NCBI RefSeq assembly: GCF_025464955.1 | Contig: NZ_JAODNM010000023.1 | Span: 124,001 to 188,000 of the forward strand | From: Amycolatopsis sp. | Lineage (GTDB): Bacteria > Actinomycetota > Actinomycetes > Mycobacteriales > Pseudonocardiaceae | DNA length: 64,000 nucleotides | Direction: 5' to 3' | Shown: positions 52,798 through 60,862 of the stretch, piece by piece | Position numbering within the stretch: the stretch's first letter is position 1 | Layout of the letters: each line of letters opens with the position of its first letter | Made by a program: the position numbers and the translations under genes | Notes under the pieces: generated by a model | Seen by the model: the letters and a program-made list of their open reading frames with translations, nothing else | The model's database searches: none | Told to the model about the DNA's origin: nothing

Positions 52798-54276
52798 TCA
52801 GCCGGCCAGCCCGTCGACGCAGAGGTACTTCAGCTCGGTGAACTCGTCGATGCCGTGCCGCGAACCCTCGCGGCCGACGCCCGACTCCTTGACCCCGCCG
52901 AACGGCGCGCCTTCGTAGGAGATGAGCCCGGTATTCACCCCGACGACGCCGAACTCGAGATTTTCGCCGACCCTCCACATGCGACCGAGGTCGGTGGTGA
53001 AGAAGTAGGCGGCGAGGCCGAATGGCGTGTCGTTGGCGACGTCGACGGCCTCGTCCTCGGTCTCGAACTTGAGCACCGCGGCGACCGGGCCGAACGTTTC
53101 CTCGTTGGCCACCAGCATGTCCCGGTGCACCCCGATGAGCAGTGTCGGCTCGAAGAAGGTCTGCCCGAGCGAGTGCCGTCGCCCGCCGCTGAGCACACTG
53201 GCCCCGCCTTCGACCGCGTCGCCGATGTGCCGCTGCACCTTTTCGATCGCGGCCTCGGAGATCAGCGGGCCCTGTTCGGACCCTTCCTCGAACCCGTTCC
53301 CGACGGTCAGCGCCTCGATGGCGACCTGGAGCCGCTTGACGAACGCGTCGTGGATCCCGGACTGCACAAGGAGTCTGTTGGCGCACACGCAGGTCTGGCC
53401 CGCGTTGCGGAACTTCGAGGCCATCGCCCCGGCGACCGCCGCGTCCAGATCAGCGTCATCGAAGACGATCAGCGGTGCGTTGCCGCCCAGTTCGAGCGCG
53501 ACCTTCTTGACCGTGCGCGCACTCTGCGCCATCAGCAGCTTGCCGACCTCGGTGGAGCCGGTGAAACTCAGCGCACGCACCGCGGCGTGGCTGGTCAGGA
53601 TTTCGCCGACCAGTACCGGGGGACCCGGCACGACGCTCAGCACACCACGCGGAATGCCCGCCCTGACCGCGAGTTCCGCGAGTGCGGTGGCCGACAGCGG
53701 GGTCTCCTCAGCGGGCTTGATGATCATCGGGCAGCCCGCGGCCAGCGCCGGGCCCGCCTTGCGCAGGATCATCGCCGACGGGAAGTTCCACGGGGTGATC
53801 GCCGCGGTCACCCCTACCGGCTGGCGCAGGGTGAGCAGGCGCCGACCTTCCACGTTGGTCGGAATCACGTCGCCGTAGGTGCGCTTGCACTCCTCGGCGT
53901 ACCACTCGACGAACCCGGCGCCGTACAGGATTTCGCCGCGCGCCTCGGCGAACGGCTTGCCCTGTTCCGCGGTGAGGATGGTGGCGAGGTCGTCGGCGTG
54001 CTCGACGATCAGGTCGTACCACCGGCGCAGGATGCGGGAGCGGGCCGGAGCGGGCAGGCGGCCCCAGGCGGGCGCGGCGGCGTCGGCGGTCGTGATGGCG
54101 CGCTCGACGTCGGCCGCGGCCGCGCTCGCCATCCGCGCGATGACCACGCCGGTGGCCGGGTCGACGACCTCGGTCCGCTCGCCGCCGGAGCCGGGTGTCC
54201 AGGCGCCGTCGATGAACAGGTCCTCGCGGAGCAGATCAGCGTCACGCAACAGGGAACGGTCGAACCTCGAGTCCAC
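52798..54276 (-). CDS. Aldehyde dehydrogenase, probable alpha-ketoglutarate semialdehyde dehydrogenase
   Basis: The 492-residue ALDH is of the GabD type: PWNFPSAMILRKAGPALAAG near 144, the general-base Glu in LELGGNAPL and the catalytic Cys in GQTCVCANR near 292. The GTG start at 54276 is chosen because GGAGG stands eight bases upstream; the open frame runs longer. It would oxidise alpha-ketoglutarate semialdehyde to alpha-ketoglutarate, the last step of hydroxyproline breakdown. Succinate semialdehyde is an alternative substrate. Confidence 0.87.
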   Translation of the reverse strand: MDSRFDRSLLRDADLLREDLFIDGAWTPGSGGERTEVVDPATGVVIARMASAAAADVERAITTADAAAPAWGRLPAPARSRILRRWYDLIVEHADDLATILTAEQGKPFAEARGEILYGAGFVEWYAEECKRTYGDVIPTNVEGRRLLTLRQPVGVTAAITPWNFPSAMILRKAGPALAAGCPMIIKPAEETPLSATALAELAVRAGIPRGVLSVVPGPPVLVGEILTSHAAVRALSFTGSTEVGKLLMAQSARTVKKVALELGGNAPLIVFDDADLDAAVAGAMASKFRNAGQTCVCANRLLVQSGIHDAFVKRLQVAIEALTVGNGFEEGSEQGPLISEAAIEKVQRHIGDAVEGGASVLSGGRRHSLGQTFFEPTLLIGVHRDMLVANEETFGPVAAVLKFETEDEAVDVANDTPFGLAAYFFTTDLGRMWRVGENLEFGVVGVNTGLISYEGAPFGGVKESGVGREGSRHGIDEFTELKYLCVDGLAG

Positions 54277-54449
54277 GATGACTGCCTCCAAAGTCGAGAT
54301 TTTTCTGCACAAAAGGAACTAAACGTACGGAATTCGAGTGACTCCCGAGCTCAAGTGGCCGGAGTGCGCCCAACGGTACGCCAGGCGGCCGTTTCTTGCT
54401 ACATTGATCGTGCGGTCGTCGAGACCGCCTTCCCTAACCCTCACGACGG

Positions 54450-55832
54450 ATGCGTAGGCCTATGACCATCGAGGACATCGACAAAGAGTTTGTGTTCCAC
54501 CCCTTCACAAACCTCCGTGAGCATGAGAAGAACGGACCGCTCACCATCGTCAAGGGACACGGGTCGACGCTGATCGACACCCGCGGCAAGACCTATCTCG
54601 ACGCGCTTGCCGGCCTGTGGTGCGTCAACATCGGCTACGGCAACACCGAAATGGCCGAGGCGTTGCGTGCGCAGTCAGAGCAGCTCTCCTACTACCACAC
54701 GTTCGCCTCGATGGGGAACGAGCCGGTCGCGCATCTGGCGCAACGGCTGGTGGAGATGGCCCCGGGCACGATGTCGAAGGTGTTTTTCGGCAACAGCGGT
54801 TCCGACGCGAACGACACCCAGGTGAAGCTGGTCTGGTACTACAACAACGTGCTGGGCCGCCCCGAAAAGAAGAAGATCATCTCCCGGGATCGCGGCTACC
54901 ACGGCGTGACGGTGATGTCCGGCAGCCTCTGTGGCCTGCCGGGTATGCACGCCGGCTTCGACCTGCCACTGCCGATGGTGCACTTCACCCGCGCCCCGCA
55001 CCGGCTGTGGGAGCAGCAGCCCGGGGAGAGCGAGGAGGAGTTCGTCCGCGGCCTGGCCGAGGACCTCGAGCGGCTGATCCTCGCCGAGGGGCCGGAGACC
55101 ATCGCCGCGTTCATCGCCGAACCGGTCCAGGCGGCGGGTGGCGTGATCGTCCCGCCGGCGTCCTATTTCCCGGCGATCCAGGAAGTGCTGCGCCGCCACG
55201 ACATCCTGCTCATCGCCGACGAAGTGGTCTGTGGATTCGGCCGCACCGGTGAGAACTTCGGCTCGCCGGTGTTCGGCATGCGGCCCGATCTGATCACCGT
55301 CGCCAAGGGCATCACGTCGGCGTACCTGCCCCTCTCGGCCTGCCTCGTGTCCGAGCAGGTGTGGGACGTGATCGCAGGTGGCTCCGAGCGGTACGGCGTG
55401 TTCAGCCACGGTTACACCTATTCGGCCCATCCGCTCGCCGCGGCGGCGGCGATGACCAACCTCGACATCATCGAGCGCGACGGCCTGGTGGCGCAGGCGA
55501 AAGCCCGCGGCGACCACTTGGCGGAACGCCTGCGTGCCGAGTTCGGCGGCCACCCGCTGGTAGGCGAGGTGCGTGGTTACGGACTGCTGGGCGCGGTCGA
55601 GTTCGTGCGCTCGACCGACCCGCTGGTCTCCTTCGACCCCGCACTGAAGGTGTCGGCCGCGATCGTCCAGCGCAGCCGCGAGCTCGGGGTGATCACCCGC
55701 GCTCTGCCCGCCGCCGACACGATCTCGTTCTCGCCGCCGTTCGTAGTCACCGAGGCGGAACTCGACGAAATGGTGTCGGTGACCCGGCAGGCACTCGACG
55801 ACGTGGTGGCCCGGCTGAGGCTTCTGCCGTGA
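54450..55832 (+). CDS. Class III aminotransferase (omega-amino acid type)
   Basis: The 460-residue PLP enzyme has [14 protein letters not shown] near residue 112, the PLP-phosphate/pyridine aspartate in [15 protein letters not shown] near 257, and the Schiff-base lysine in [15 protein letters not shown] near 290. The family moves an amino group from an omega-amino acid or amine to a keto acid such as pyruvate. The ATG at 54450 or that at 54462 may be used; neither has a strong ribosome site. It is divergent from the semialdehyde dehydrogenase and heads the five-gene GcvP-like operon. Confidence 0.88.
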   Translation: MRRPMTIEDIDKEFVFHPFTNLREHEKNGPLTIVKGHGSTLIDTRGKTYLDALAGLWCVNIGYGNTEMAEALRAQSEQLSYYHTFASMGNEPVAHLAQRLVEMAPGTMSKVFFGNSGSDANDTQVKLVWYYNNVLGRPEKKKIISRDRGYHGVTVMSGSLCGLPGMHAGFDLPLPMVHFTRAPHRLWEQQPGESEEEFVRGLAEDLERLILAEGPETIAAFIAEPVQAAGGVIVPPASYFPAIQEVLRRHDILLIADEVVCGFGRTGENFGSPVFGMRPDLITVAKGITSAYLPLSACLVSEQVWDVIAGGSERYGVFSHGYTYSAHPLAAAAAMTNLDIIERDGLVAQAKARGDHLAERLRAEFGGHPLVGEVRGYGLLGAVEFVRSTDPLVSFDPALKVSAAIVQRSRELGVITRALPAADTISFSPPFVVTEAELDEMVSVTRQALDDVVARLRLLP

Positions 55833-56935
55833 CCGCTCGCGTCGGTGTCGTGGTCAACCCGATCGCCGGGATGGGCGGCCGGGTCGGGTTGCATGGCACC
55901 GACGGCGCGGCGTTGTCGGCGGCGGTCGCTCGCGGGGCGGGTGCCGTCGCGCCGCACCGTGCCCGCCGCGCCTTGAACACACTCCACATGCTGGCTCCGT
56001 CGCTGCCGATCATCACTGGCGATGGACAGCTGGGCGCCGACCACCTGACCGGGGCCGGCTGGACCGTGGAAACGCTGCCCCGCACAGGTTCCGGACCCAC
56101 CACAGCGGCCGACACCCGAGCCGCGGTGCGGGCGATGGTCAAGTCCGGTGTCACCCTCGTGCTGTTCGTCGGCGGAGACGGCACCGCCCGGGACGTCGTC
56201 GAGGTGACGGGCACCGGCGTGCCCGTGCTGGGCGTGCCATCCGGCGTGAAAATGCATTCGGGGGTGTTCGCCACCGGCCCGGAGACAGCCGGAGAAACCG
56301 CCGCCCGGTTCGCGGCGGATCCCGCCCGGATCGGTGTCGCCGACGCCGAGGTCGTCGACCTCACCGAGGGTAGCTCGCCTCTGATGTTCGGCATCGCCAA
56401 AGTCCCCAACATCAGCGGTTCCTTGCAGCGCGCCAAATCCGTGACCGTCCGCGCCGACGACGGGGAGCTCGTCGCGCTGGGCCGTGCGGTGGCGGGTGAG
56501 ATGCGAGACGATCGGCTGTACCTGCTCGGCCCGGGCACCACGGTCGCCCACGTCAACGCCGCGCTCGGGCTGCCCGCCGCGCCGCTCGGAGTCGACGCCG
56601 TGCTGGGAGGCCGGCTGATGGCCGAGGACGCGAGCGAGGCCGAACTGCTGCTCCTGCTGCGGCGACATCCGGCCGCGACCCTGGTACTCGGGGTCATCGG
56701 CGGCCAGGGTTTCCTGCTGGGACGGGGAAACCAGCAGATCAGCGCCGCCGTGCTGGACGCGGTGGGCGCCGCCAACATCGAGATCCTCGCGGCTCGCGAC
56801 AAGATCGCCGCGCTCGACCCGCCGGTGCTGCGGATCGACATCGGTGACGAGCAGGCGAGCACTCCGATCACCGGATACCGCCGAGTCCGTACTGCCCGCG
56901 GCCGGAGCACCGTCTTACGAATAGCGACCAGCTAA
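55829..56935 (+). CDS. ATP-NAD kinase-family / AcoX-like protein
   Basis: The 368-residue protein has the NAD-kinase fold marks [15 protein letters not shown] at the N-terminus, [14 protein letters not shown] near residue 115 and [13 protein letters not shown] near 137. It belongs to the COG3199/AcoX branch, which accompanies catabolic operons and whose substrate is not established. It starts at a GTG overlapping the aminotransferase stop. It may phosphorylate NAD or a small metabolite in the pathway. Confidence 0.82.
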   Translation: MTARVGVVVNPIAGMGGRVGLHGTDGAALSAAVARGAGAVAPHRARRALNTLHMLAPSLPIITGDGQLGADHLTGAGWTVETLPRTGSGPTTAADTRAAVRAMVKSGVTLVLFVGGDGTARDVVEVTGTGVPVLGVPSGVKMHSGVFATGPETAGETAARFAADPARIGVADAEVVDLTEGSSPLMFGIAKVPNISGSLQRAKSVTVRADDGELVALGRAVAGEMRDDRLYLLGPGTTVAHVNAALGLPAAPLGVDAVLGGRLMAEDASEAELLLLLRRHPAATLVLGVIGGQGFLLGRGNQQISAAVLDAVGAANIEILAARDKIAALDPPVLRIDIGDEQASTPITGYRRVRTARGRSTVLRIATS

Positions 56936-56953
56936 GAGAAGGGAACCGCGAGC

Positions 56954-58348
56954 ATGGCCCATCCGTACATGCCGAACTCCACGCCGGATACGAAGAGCGC
57001 GATGATGCGCGCGATCGGTATCTCGGACGTCAGCGAATTGTTCGAACAGATCCCCGCCGACCACCTCGTCGCCAAGCCGATCGCGCTGGACGCCGGTATC
57101 CGCGCCGAGTCGAGGTTGCGCCGGCACCTGCGGCGGCTGCTCGATCGGAACGAGAGCTGCGCGGAGAACCTGAACTTCCTGGGCGCGGGCTGCTGGCAGC
57201 ACTACGTTCCCGCGGTATGCGACGAAATCGGCGCACGCAGCGAGTTCCTGACGCCCGTCTGGGGCACCCCGTCGTCGGACCACGGGCGCAACCAGGCGTG
57301 GTTCGAGTTCACGTCGCAGCTCGGTGAGCTGGTCGGGATGGAGTTCGTCGGGCTGCCGGTCTACAGCTGGGGTGCGGCGGCGGGGCACGCCCTGCGGATG
57401 GCCGCCCGGCTCACCGGCCGGCACGAGATTCTGGTACCGGACACCGTGGATCCCGAGCGCCTCGCGGTGATCCGGACCTACTGCGGGCCGAGCGAGGTCA
57501 ACCATCCGATCGCCGTGGTCACCGTGGCCCACGACCCGGACACCGGCCGGCTGGACCGGGCGGACCTCGAAGCGAAGCTGAGTCGCGCTACAGCCGCGGT
57601 CTACCTCGAAAACCCGAGCTACCTCGGTGTCATCGAGGCCGGTGCGGCCGATGTCGCGGAAGCCGCGCACGACCACGGCGCCGAGCTGGTGGTCGGAGTT
57701 GACCCGATCTCCCTCGGGGTACTCCGGCCGCCCTCGGAATACGGTGCCGACATCGTGGTCGGCACGACCCAGCCGCTGGGGATCCACCTCAACGCCGGTG
57801 GCGGGGTGGGCGGCTTCATCGCCACCCGCGACGAGGAGCGCTACGCCCGCGAGTACCCGACGCTGCAGGTCAGCCTGGCCGGCACTACGGTGCCCGGCGA
57901 ACGCGCGTTCGGCATGACCTTGTTCCACCAGAGTTCCTACGGCTCAAGGGAAGACGGCAACGACTGGACCGGCAACTCGGTCTACCTCTGGGCCGTGGTC
58001 AACGCCGTCTACATGGCATTGATGGGCCCACAGGGGTTTGCGGACATCGGTGAGTCGATCGTGCGGAACAGTGCCTACGCGGCCCGGCGAATCGCCGAGA
58101 TCCCGGGCGTGCGGGTGCGCTGGCCGTCCGGGTTCTTCAAGGAGTTCGTGGTGGACTTCACCGACACCGGCCGTACGGTCGCCGCGATCAACGAGCTTCT
58201 CCGCGGCAGAGCCATTTTCGGCGGGAAAGACCTGTCCGTCGACTTCCCCGAGCTCGGCCAGTCGGCACTCTACTGCGTCACCGAAGTACACACCGAAGAG
58301 GACATCACCGCGCTGGCCGGCGCGCTCACCGAGGCGGTAACGGCATGA
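56954..58348 (+). CDS. GcvPA-like subunit of a two-part glycine decarboxylase-family enzyme, divergent
   Basis: The 464-residue protein resembles the N-terminal half of glycine decarboxylase P-protein (GcvPA): PNSTPDTKSAMMRAIGI at the start, NFLGAGCWQHYVPAV near 74, and FEFTSQLGELVGMEF. At the segment where normal GcvPA has PYQPEISQG, this protein has WGTPSSDHG from residue 103. The usual NASLYDG is replaced by GLPVYSWG. So the substrate pocket has probably changed. GAAGGGA precedes the ATG. It overlaps the second subunit gene by four bases. Confidence 0.83.
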   Translation: MAHPYMPNSTPDTKSAMMRAIGISDVSELFEQIPADHLVAKPIALDAGIRAESRLRRHLRRLLDRNESCAENLNFLGAGCWQHYVPAVCDEIGARSEFLTPVWGTPSSDHGRNQAWFEFTSQLGELVGMEFVGLPVYSWGAAAGHALRMAARLTGRHEILVPDTVDPERLAVIRTYCGPSEVNHPIAVVTVAHDPDTGRLDRADLEAKLSRATAAVYLENPSYLGVIEAGAADVAEAAHDHGAELVVGVDPISLGVLRPPSEYGADIVVGTTQPLGIHLNAGGGVGGFIATRDEERYAREYPTLQVSLAGTTVPGERAFGMTLFHQSSYGSREDGNDWTGNSVYLWAVVNAVYMALMGPQGFADIGESIVRNSAYAARRIAEIPGVRVRWPSGFFKEFVVDFTDTGRTVAAINELLRGRAIFGGKDLSVDFPELGQSALYCVTEVHTEEDITALAGALTEAVTA

Positions 58349-59868
58349 CTGGCAAGTTGCGTCGCTACCACGCCGCGGTCTGGGACGAACCACTGATCAT
58401 GGAGCAGGGTGCGCCCGGCCGCCGTGGCACCGTCCCGCCCGCCCCCATCGAAGGCTCGGGCATCGACGATCTCGTCCCCGCCGCCATGCGCCGCCGCATT
58501 CCGCCGGCGCTACCGGAAGCGGCCGAACCGGACGTGCTGCGGCACTATCTGCATCTGTCGCAGCAGACCATGGGGATGCTCGGGATCAGTCTCTTCGGCA
58601 CCTGCACGATGAAGTACAACCCGCGGGTCAACGAACTGCTCGCGGCCCGCGACCAGATCGCCGAGATCCACCCCCACCAGGACGACAGCACGGTCCAGGG
58701 GCTGCTGGAGATCGTCCACGAATTCGATCTGATGCTTCGCGAACTGTCCGGAATGGGCCGGTTCGTCTTTCAGGCGGGAGGCGGCGCCGCGGCCGCCTAC
58801 ATCCACGCGTGCGTCACCCGCGCCTACCACCAATCGCGAGGCGAACTGGCACAGCGGCGCGAAATCATCACCACCGCGCAGGCCCATCCGTGCAACCCGG
58901 CCACCGCGGCCGCGGCCGGATTCACCGTGATCACCCTGCCCGTCGAGCGAGACGGCTATGCCTCGGTCGACGCTCTGCGGGCCGCCGTCAGCGAGCGCAC
59001 CGCGTCACTGATGATCAACAATCCGGACGACATGGGGATCTACAACCCGCATATCAAGGAGTGGGTCGACATCGTGCACGAGGCCGGTGGCCTGTGCTTC
59101 TACGACCACGCCAACTTCAACGGGGTGATGGGCCGCATCCGGGCCGCGGAGCTGGGTTTCGACGCGTGCATGTTCATGCTGCACAAGACTTTCGGGGTGC
59201 CGAAGGGCGGAGGCGGCCCGGCAGTCGGCGCCTATGGCTGCTCCGCCGAGCTCGAACCCTTCCTGCCGGGGCCGCTGGTGGTCGACACCGGGTCGGGCTA
59301 CGCGCGCAAGGAGAACGAGGCCGGCGTCGGTCGGGTGCGCGAGTTCCTCGGGAACCTGCCACAGGTGGTGAAGGGCTATTCCTGGCTGCTCGCGATGGGT
59401 GCCGACGGCATCCGGGAGGCAGCCGACATCTCGGTGCTGGCCAACAACTACATGGAGTCGCGCCTGCTCGCCATCCCCGGTGTCACGAAGTCGTTCGACC
59501 ACCTCCCGCTGCGGAGGCTGGAAATGACCCGGTTCAGCCTCGCCGAATTCACCGAGCAGACCGGGGTGAACGCGGTGGACGTCCAGAATCGGATGACCGA
59601 CTTCGGCATCGACGCGTTCTGGCTGAGCCACGAACCGTGGATCGTGCCGGAACCGTTCACTCCGGAAGCCGGTGAAGCCTGGTCGATCGAGGACATCGAC
59701 TACTGGATCGACGTGCTCGAACACGTGCTGGAGGAGGGGCGAAGCGACCCGGCGATGGTCAAGTCCGCCCCGCACAACCAGGTTGTTGCCCAGCTCGATG
59801 GGTCCTCTTTGGACGATCCGGCCCGATGGGCCACGACCTGGCGGGCATATCAGCGGAAGAACTCATGA
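58345..59868 (+). CDS. GcvPB-like PLP subunit of a divergent glycine decarboxylase-family enzyme
   Basis: The 507-residue protein carries the PLP site: FMLHKTFGVPKGGGGPA with the Schiff-base Lys281, DHANFNG at 254-260, and MINNPDDMGIYNPHI near 220. Normal glycine decarboxylases have AHGTNPA and DGANLNA. Here the first reads AHPCNPA (His181-Pro-Cys-Asn) and the second DHANFNG. No GcvT, GcvH or lipoamide dehydrogenase gene is adjacent. The pair is therefore likely a PLP enzyme with another amino-acid substrate or another acceptor. The stop overlaps the dehydrogenase gene. Confidence 0.84.
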   Translation: MTGKLRRYHAAVWDEPLIMEQGAPGRRGTVPPAPIEGSGIDDLVPAAMRRRIPPALPEAAEPDVLRHYLHLSQQTMGMLGISLFGTCTMKYNPRVNELLAARDQIAEIHPHQDDSTVQGLLEIVHEFDLMLRELSGMGRFVFQAGGGAAAAYIHACVTRAYHQSRGELAQRREIITTAQAHPCNPATAAAAGFTVITLPVERDGYASVDALRAAVSERTASLMINNPDDMGIYNPHIKEWVDIVHEAGGLCFYDHANFNGVMGRIRAAELGFDACMFMLHKTFGVPKGGGGPAVGAYGCSAELEPFLPGPLVVDTGSGYARKENEAGVGRVREFLGNLPQVVKGYSWLLAMGADGIREAADISVLANNYMESRLLAIPGVTKSFDHLPLRRLEMTRFSLAEFTEQTGVNAVDVQNRMTDFGIDAFWLSHEPWIVPEPFTPEAGEAWSIEDIDYWIDVLEHVLEEGRSDPAMVKSAPHNQVVAQLDGSSLDDPARWATTWRAYQRKNS

Positions 59869-60800
59869 CACGGGTAGCGATCGTCGGCGCGGGAAGTATC
59901 GGCGTGGCGTGGGCGATCGTGTTCGCCCGCGCCGGTCACCCCGTCGCCCTGTACGACGCTGACGCCGGTCGCGCTTCGGCAGCCCTCGGTGAAATCGAAA
60001 ACCGCCTGCGCGAACTCGACCGGTTCGGGCTGGCAGGCGATGACGTCCCCGCGATCCTCGCGAGGGTGAGCGTGGCGGCGAACTTGGCGGACGTGCTCGC
60101 TTCCGCCGGATACGTCCAGGAATGCGTGATCGAGTCGATCGAGGTCAAGCGGGAGCTGTTCGCGGAACTGGACCGGATGGCCGGGCCCGAAGCGATCCTG
60201 GCCAGCTCGACCTCGATGATCCCCTGTTCGCGGTTCGCGGCCGGCCTGCCCGGACGAGCGCGCTGCCTCGTCGTGCACCCGGGAAACCCGCCCTACCTAC
60301 TGCCGATCGCCGAACTCGCCCCGGCGCCGTTCACCGCGCCCAGCACGGTCGAGCGGGCGCGCGAACTGTTGTCCTCGGCGGGAATGGCCCCGGTCCTGGT
60401 GGGCAAGGAGAACGAAGGATTCATCTTCAACCGGCTGCAAGGCGCGCTACTGCGCGAGGCCTACTGCCTGGTGCGCGACGGCGTCGCGTCCCCGGCCGAC
60501 ATCGACCTGGTGGTCAGCGCCGGCCTCGGGCGCCGCTGGGCGGTCCTCGGGCCGTTCGCGACCGCGCAGCTCAACACCCGCGGCGGCATCGAGCGCCATG
60601 CCCAGGTGATGGGCCCGGCGTATGCCCGGATGGGCGCGGAACGAGGACAGCACGATCCGTGGACCCCCGACCTGGTCGCGCGGGTCGCCGCGGCGGTGCA
60701 CGAGTACCTGCCCGCGGAGAAGTGGGCGGACCAGGTCCAACAGCGGGATCTCGCGCTGATGACGCTTGAACGGGCCAGGCAAGCCGACCCCGGTGCGTAG
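59865..60800 (+). CDS. Hydroxyacid dehydrogenase, 3-hydroxyacyl-CoA dehydrogenase family (lambda-crystallin/L-gulonate type)
   Basis: The 311-residue protein has an NAD-binding VAIVGAGSIGVAWAIVFARAG at the N-terminus, ASSTSMIPCS near 119 and VVHPGNPPYLLPIAELAPAP near 139. It ends in a helical dimerisation domain (ENEGFIFNRLQGALLREAY). The HPxNPPY form is typical of L-gulonate 3-dehydrogenase/lambda-crystallin and carnitine-dehydrogenase relatives, which act on free hydroxyacids rather than CoA esters. It ends the operon and would make or use a 3-keto acid linked to the PLP enzymes. Confidence 0.85.
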   Translation: MTRVAIVGAGSIGVAWAIVFARAGHPVALYDADAGRASAALGEIENRLRELDRFGLAGDDVPAILARVSVAANLADVLASAGYVQECVIESIEVKRELFAELDRMAGPEAILASSTSMIPCSRFAAGLPGRARCLVVHPGNPPYLLPIAELAPAPFTAPSTVERARELLSSAGMAPVLVGKENEGFIFNRLQGALLREAYCLVRDGVASPADIDLVVSAGLGRRWAVLGPFATAQLNTRGGIERHAQVMGPAYARMGAERGQHDPWTPDLVARVAAAVHEYLPAEKWADQVQQRDLALMTLERARQADPGA

Positions 60801-60827
60801 GGCCGGTTTCTGTTGGCTGGTAAGGGA

Positions 60828-60856
60828 TGCAATTCTACTGGTTGCGTGGTTATACT
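60828..60856 (+). promoter_or_regulatory. Probable leaderless promoter of the BTAD-STAND-WD40 regulator
   Basis: TATACT at 60851-60856 is a near-consensus -10 element. TGCAAT at 60828-60833 is a weak -35 with a 17-base spacer. The ATG at 60863 lies where transcription should begin, and no ribosome site is seen. Leaderless messages are common in actinobacteria. Confidence 0.55.
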
Positions 60857-60862
60857 CGCGCG

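Noticed and set aside
52444..54465. 673-codon open frame on the plus strand
   Set aside because: It lies opposite a well-supported aldehyde dehydrogenase and reads as Arg/Asp/Gly-rich noise.
56936..56953. Glycine riboswitch ahead of the GcvP-like genes
   Set aside because: Only 18 bases separate the genes, and the 173-base gap before the aminotransferase shows no tandem aptamer pattern that I can recognise.
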